Assembly: GCA_016212795.1 (NCBI GenBank)
Contig: JACRDT010000037.1
Location: forward strand, 1-64,000
Source of the DNA: Elusimicrobiota bacterium
GTDB lineage: Bacteria; Elusimicrobiota; Elusimicrobia; UBA1565; UBA9628
Direction: 5' to 3'
DNA length: 64,000 bases
Shown: positions 60,806-64,000 of the stretch, one piece after another
How the letters are laid out: every line of letters begins with the position of its first letter
How positions within the stretch are numbered: the first letter of the stretch is position 1
Translations under genes and position numbers: made by a program
Notes under the pieces: generated by a model
Database searches by the model: none
Told to the model about the DNA's origin: nothing
What the model saw: only the letters and a program-made list of their open reading frames with translations

Positions 60806-60813
60806 TCAGACAC

Positions 60814-61989
60814 ATGTACCGCAGACATCTCGCAATCCCCAAAAACAACAGTTTCTTCTTGTTCGGCCCAAGAGGAAGCGGAAAGTCGACCCTTTTGCAG
60901 AACGAGCTTCCTCCGTCCAAAGCGCTTTGGCTCGACCTGCTGGACCCGGACCAAGAAGCCGAATTCCAGCTGCAGCCCGGACGCATGCTCGAACGGTGGC
61001 TGGCGGCCGAGCCTCGACCCGAGTGGATAGTCATCGACGAGGTCCAAAAGGCTCCCAAACTGCTGGATGTCGTCCACCAAACCATCGAGCGATATCGGAT
61101 CCTATTCGCCCTGACGGGATCCAGCGCGCGCAAGCTCAAACGCGGAGGGGCGAATCTGCTGGCGGGCCGCGCCTTCGTTTTCCACCTTCATCCCTTGACC
61201 GCCTTCGAATTGGGCTCCGACTTCTCGCTGGCCGACGCCTTGCAATGGGGAACTCTCCCCAAGGCGGTCGCTCTTCAAGGCCCGGAGGATCGCAAGCGGT
61301 TCCTCCGCGCCTATATCCAGACTTATATCAAGGAGGAAATCCAGGTCGAGCAGGCCGCGCGCAAGATTGAGCCCTTCAGGAAATTCCTGGAAGTCGCCGC
61401 CCAGTCCAACGGCGATATCCTCAACTATTCGCGGCTCGGCCGGGAAGCCGGCATCGAGGCGAAGAGCGTCGAACGCTACTTCCAAATCCTCTCGGACACG
61501 CTCCTGGGCTTTTTCCTCGAAGCATACCATCCCTCCGTCCGCAAACGGCAGCTCTCCAAGCCGAAGTTCTATTTCTTCGACCTCGGGGCGTGCAGGGCGG
61601 CGCAGAACAGCCTGGACATCCCTCTCGTCCCCCGCACCTTCGCCTATGGCAGGGCGTTCGAGCATCTTGTCATCCTGGAGTGCCTCCGCCTCAACGACGC
61701 CCTCGAGCGGGGCTTCGCCTTCTCCTACTTGCGCACCAAGGACGACGCCGAAGTGGACCTCATCATCGAACGGCCGGGGAAAAGCGCGCTCCTCATCGAG
61801 ATCAAGTCATCGGACAGGGTCGATCCGGCCGAGCTCCGGAACCTGCGCGACCTCGGGAAAGCCATCCGCGGCAGCGAGCGCATGGTCTTGTGCCGGGAGC
61901 GCTTGCCCCGGGAAGCCGACGGGGTGTCGATCTTCCCGTGGCAGGATGGACTGCGCCGGATATTCGAGCCGCCATCACCGCATTCGTGA
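60814..61989 (+). CDS. AAA-type ATPase with DUF4143 C-terminal domain
   Basis: 391 residues. Walker A GPRGSGKST at residues 18-26, Walker B WIVIDEVQK, sensor LTGSSARKL, then the DUF4143 region with EVDLIIE and ALLIEIKSSD, which resembles a PD-(D/E)XK nuclease core. The family is widespread, often horizontally acquired, and poorly characterised; roles in defence or stress have been suggested. GC content is lower than in neighbours. It lies right after a gmd remnant, inside an exopolysaccharide locus, which supports insertion. Confidence 0.88.
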   Translation: MYRRHLAIPKNNSFFLFGPRGSGKSTLLQNELPPSKALWLDLLDPDQEAEFQLQPGRMLERWLAAEPRPEWIVIDEVQKAPKLLDVVHQTIERYRILFALTGSSARKLKRGGANLLAGRAFVFHLHPLTAFELGSDFSLADALQWGTLPKAVALQGPEDRKRFLRAYIQTYIKEEIQVEQAARKIEPFRKFLEVAAQSNGDILNYSRLGREAGIEAKSVERYFQILSDTLLGFFLEAYHPSVRKRQLSKPKFYFFDLGACRAAQNSLDIPLVPRTFAYGRAFEHLVILECLRLNDALERGFAFSYLRTKDDAEVDLIIERPGKSALLIEIKSSDRVDPAELRNLRDLGKAIRGSERMVLCRERLPREADGVSIFPWQDGLRRIFEPPSPHS

Positions 61990-62005
61990 TGCCATGAGCT
62001 TTCTT

Positions 62006-62013
62006 GATATAAT
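62006..62013 (+). promoter_or_regulatory. Extended -10 promoter of the Wza-like gene (leaderless)
   Basis: TGATATAAT: TGn plus perfect TATAAT (62008-62013), 7 nt before ATG 62021. No clear -35. Confidence 0.45.
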
Positions 62014-62020
62014 CTCCAGG

Positions 62021-62791
62021 ATGCCAAGACTCAAGCCCTCCTTAACCCTGCTCGTGGCCCTATGCCTGGGGCTCCAGGGGTGCGCGGGAGTGCGCTTCAC
62101 CATCCCCAAGCCCGAGAGGGAGGATCCCGCCGGGTCGGCGGCCGCCGACAGCCCTGCCGCCGACGGCCGCGACAAGCGGCCCTCCAAGCCCGCCTCGCCG
62201 GCCCCCGGCAAGGCCGTCATTCCCGCGGGACGCGCCCCCACCAAGGAGGAGGCCGCCATCCAGGCCGCCCTGGAGAAGGTCCGCGCCGGCAATGCGGGCT
62301 ACAAGGTCAGGCCGGGGGACCTCCTCGAGATCAGCGTCTTCCAGGAAGGCGACCTGAACCGGAAGGTCAGGGTCGGCGCCGACGGCATGATCACGCTCCC
62401 CCTGGCGGGCAAGGTGGCGCTCGACGGCCTCGACATCCAGGCCGCGGAAGCCGCCGTCGGCGACGCGCTCAAAAAATACCTCGTCAACCCGCAAGTCTCC
62501 GTCTTCGTGGCCGAGCGCAGCAGCAGCCTGGTCTACATCCTCGGCGAGGTGAAGAGCCCCGGCTCCTACCCCGTCCCCGGGGACCGTCCCATCACCGTGC
62601 TCGAAGCCGTGGTCCTGGCCGGGGGCTTCACGCAGTACGCGGCCCAGGACCGCACCAGGGTGATTCGCAACGTCGAAGGCAGGTCCGAGGCCTTCCAGAT
62701 CAGCATCACGGCCATCACGGCAGGCGACAAGAGCAAGGACATGGCGCTCGAGCCCAACGACGTGATCTTCGTCCCCGAGAGCTTCTTTTGA
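62021..62791 (+). CDS. Polysaccharide export lipoprotein (Wza-like)
   Basis: 256 residues. Lipoprotein signal peptide with lipobox LQGC, lipidated Cys21. A Pro/Ala-rich spacer (about 30-85) is followed by the poly-export domain YKVRPGDLLEISVFQEGDLNRKVRVGADG and a SLBB-type domain VYILGEVKSPGSYPVPGDRPITVLEAVVLAGG. It forms an outer-membrane export pore for capsule or exopolysaccharide, shorter than Wza and lacking its C-terminal helix. An in-frame ATG at 61994 exists, but ATG 62021 gives a normal signal length. The stop overlaps the next gene's TTG. Confidence 0.92.
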   Translation: MPRLKPSLTLLVALCLGLQGCAGVRFTIPKPEREDPAGSAAADSPAADGRDKRPSKPASPAPGKAVIPAGRAPTKEEAAIQAALEKVRAGNAGYKVRPGDLLEISVFQEGDLNRKVRVGADGMITLPLAGKVALDGLDIQAAEAAVGDALKKYLVNPQVSVFVAERSSSLVYILGEVKSPGSYPVPGDRPITVLEAVVLAGGFTQYAAQDRTRVIRNVEGRSEAFQISITAITAGDKSKDMALEPNDVIFVPESFF

Positions 62792-64000
62792 GCGCGCCCG
62801 AGCCCGTCGAAGAATCAGCCGGCGTGGACTTCTCGATCCTCCTGCTGGCGCTCTCGCGCCGGCTGTGGACCATCCTCCTCGTCACGGCCCTGACCGTCGG
62901 CGGCACGGCCGCCTACGTCTTCACGGCCAGGCCGGTCTACACGGCCACGGCCCTCATCCTCATCGAGAAGGAAGAGAAGGGCAGGGTCGGCAGCGAGACC
63001 ACGGTCTCGGAGGCCAAGGCCGACGACTACTACCAGACCCAGTACCGGCTGCTCAAGAGCCGGAGCATGCTGAGGCGGGTCTGCGAGGCCATGGACCTCG
63101 CCAAGACCCCGGAGTTCGCCGGCGGCGTGGACTCGCTCAACGCCGCGGTCGGCATCGCGCCCGTGGCGCGCAGCCGGCTGGTGAACATCAACACGAGCTC
63201 CTTCGACCCCCAGCTCGCCGCCAGGATCAGCAACGTTCTGGCCGACGCGTACGTCGCCCAGAACCTGGAGAACAAGCTGTTCATCGCCAAGGACATCCTC
63301 GCCACGCTCCAGCAGAAGATCGACCGCAACGCGGGCATGGAGGAGAAGTACCAGGCCCTGCCCAATGTCGTGAACAACAATCTCATTCAGGAGCTGAAGT
63401 CGAACTTCGCCAAGCTCCAGGCCAGGCTCGGCGAGCTCTCCAGCCGCTACACGGAACTCCATCCCGAGCGCCTCAGGCTCAAGGCCGAGATGGAGGCCGT
63501 CCAGGCCCGCATCCGCGAGGAGACCCTGAGGACGGTGCAAGTCATGAAGGCCGAGCTCTCCGGCCAGCTCCTGGGCAACAACGTCAGAGTGGTGGACCCC
63601 GCCGAGGTCCCGACCAGCCCCTCCAAGCCCAACAAGCGCCGCTCCATCGCGCTGGCCGCGTTCCTCGGGCTCATGCTGGGCGGCATGCTGGGCCTCGTCC
63701 TCGAGCACATGGACCTGACCATCCGCTCTCAAGACGACATCGAGAAGAGGCTGGGGCTGCCGTTCCTGGGTTCGGTGACCAAGTCGACCAAGTTCTCGGG
63801 CGCCAACGCCCAACAGCTCGCCGACCTCATGGCCGGGACGGAGTCGTTCACGGGAGAAGCCTTCAAGAACATCAGGACCATGGTGGGCTTCGCCTCGGCC
63901 AACACGAACCTCAAGCGCCTCCTGATCACGAGCACCGTCCAGGGCGAAGGCAAGACCTTCCTGACGATCAACCTGGCCCTGGTCTTCGCCCAGCTCGGGC
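62788..64000 (+). CDS. Wzc-like polysaccharide co-polymerase / tyrosine autokinase, 3' truncated by window
   Basis: At least 404 residues, running off the right edge. TTG 62788 overlaps the lipoprotein stop (TTGA). A Wzz domain lies between membrane helices near residues 20-50 (LWTILLVTALTVGGTAAYVF) and 290-315 (SIALAAFLGLMLGGMLGLVL), with a coiled-coil stretch (about 155-255) and the PTSPSKPNKR motif before the second helix. A BY-kinase domain begins afterwards with Walker A STVQGEGKT (about 382-390). It controls chain length and assembly with the Wza-like pore. The C-terminal tyrosine cluster is outside the window. Confidence 0.92.
   Translation, partial: MSAPEPVEESAGVDFSILLLALSRRLWTILLVTALTVGGTAAYVFTARPVYTATALILIEKEEKGRVGSETTVSEAKADDYYQTQYRLLKSRSMLRRVCEAMDLAKTPEFAGGVDSLNAAVGIAPVARSRLVNINTSSFDPQLAARISNVLADAYVAQNLENKLFIAKDILATLQQKIDRNAGMEEKYQALPNVVNNNLIQELKSNFAKLQARLGELSSRYTELHPERLRLKAEMEAVQARIREETLRTVQVMKAELSGQLLGNNVRVVDPAEVPTSPSKPNKRRSIALAAFLGLMLGGMLGLVLEHMDLTIRSQDDIEKRLGLPFLGSVTKSTKFSGANAQQLADLMAGTESFTGEAFKNIRTMVGFASANTNLKRLLITSTVQGEGKTFLTINLALVFAQLG

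Noticed and set aside
60661..60813. Small gene between the STAS-like gene and the DUF4143 ATPase
   Set aside because: Only a hairpin repeat, a gmd fragment and a promoter are seen, and no frame with a start and ribosome-binding site.

Overview
The window is a high-GC, gene-dense stretch of a Gram-negative (diderm) bacterial chromosome. No rRNA or named marker fixes the taxon. Several features fit a high-GC member of Elusimicrobiota: two PorV/PorQ-like outer-membrane proteins, giant FN3/LamG and subtilisin proteins ending in FlgD/T9SS-like modules, a small bacterial histone, and an 11-gene nuo cluster without nuoEFG. This placement is an inference of moderate confidence.

Layout. 0.1-6.0 kb (+): TPR-SpoIID protein, GT4 glycosyltransferase, isocitrate dehydrogenase with an inserted four-cysteine zinc-ribbon-like segment, and a polyprenyl-type GT2. 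6.1-10.5 kb (+): rpmF-plsX-fabG-acpP-rnc, then an acyl-CoA dehydrogenase. 10.7-22.2 kb: a secreted LamG/FN3 protein (+) facing two PorV-like genes and a multidomain subtilase (-). 22.4-24.3 kb: orphan LuxR-type response regulator (-), tRNA with CAU anticodon, TPR protein, and a histone-fold protein with its own promoter. 24.3-36.0 kb (+): a MidA/NDUFAF7-type methyltransferase followed by nuoABCDHIJKLMN. 36.1-42.6 kb: membrane Ser/Thr kinase (-), DUF6624-like protein, hydantoinase-type hydrolase, murB and patA (+). 42.7-55.6 kb (-): two textbook operons, rpsB-tsf-pyrH-frr-uppS-cdsA-rseP and rimP-nusA-infB-rbfA-truB-riboflavin kinase-ROK kinase, separated by a promoter and an attenuator-like hairpin. 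55.8-64.0 kb: exopolysaccharide functions (RfbD-like reductase, beta-barrel, gmd, Wza-like lipoprotein, Wzc-like protein), interrupted by a GHKL-ATPase/STAS-like pair and a DUF4143 ATPase, next to a remnant of a second gmd.

The most unusual signal is a dispersed hairpin element present in more than 20 copies. Its polar consensus runs from an A-end (ATGAAACGGCAT, then CCCCC) through a C/G-rich palindrome to a B-end (CGAGTGA). In many operon junctions (plsX, nuoA, nuoK, nuoL, nuoM, nuoN, nusA, rseP) it carries a 17-32 codon reading frame. That frame's start overlaps, abuts or lies near the upstream stop codon, and its stop overlaps or nearly touches the downstream start codon. In the GGAGG-bearing copies the 3' arm holds the Shine-Dalgarno sequence of the next gene and the 5' arm is its CCTCC complement. 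I interpret it as a mobile or expanded translational-coupling cassette. A second hairpin family (near 43.6, 45.3 and 60.7 kb) shows compensatory stem changes. An exact 28-bp array of three CCGGGATTCCCGG palindromes overlaps the promoter of the ATPase/STAS pair. Several genes in the right-hand region appear leaderless.
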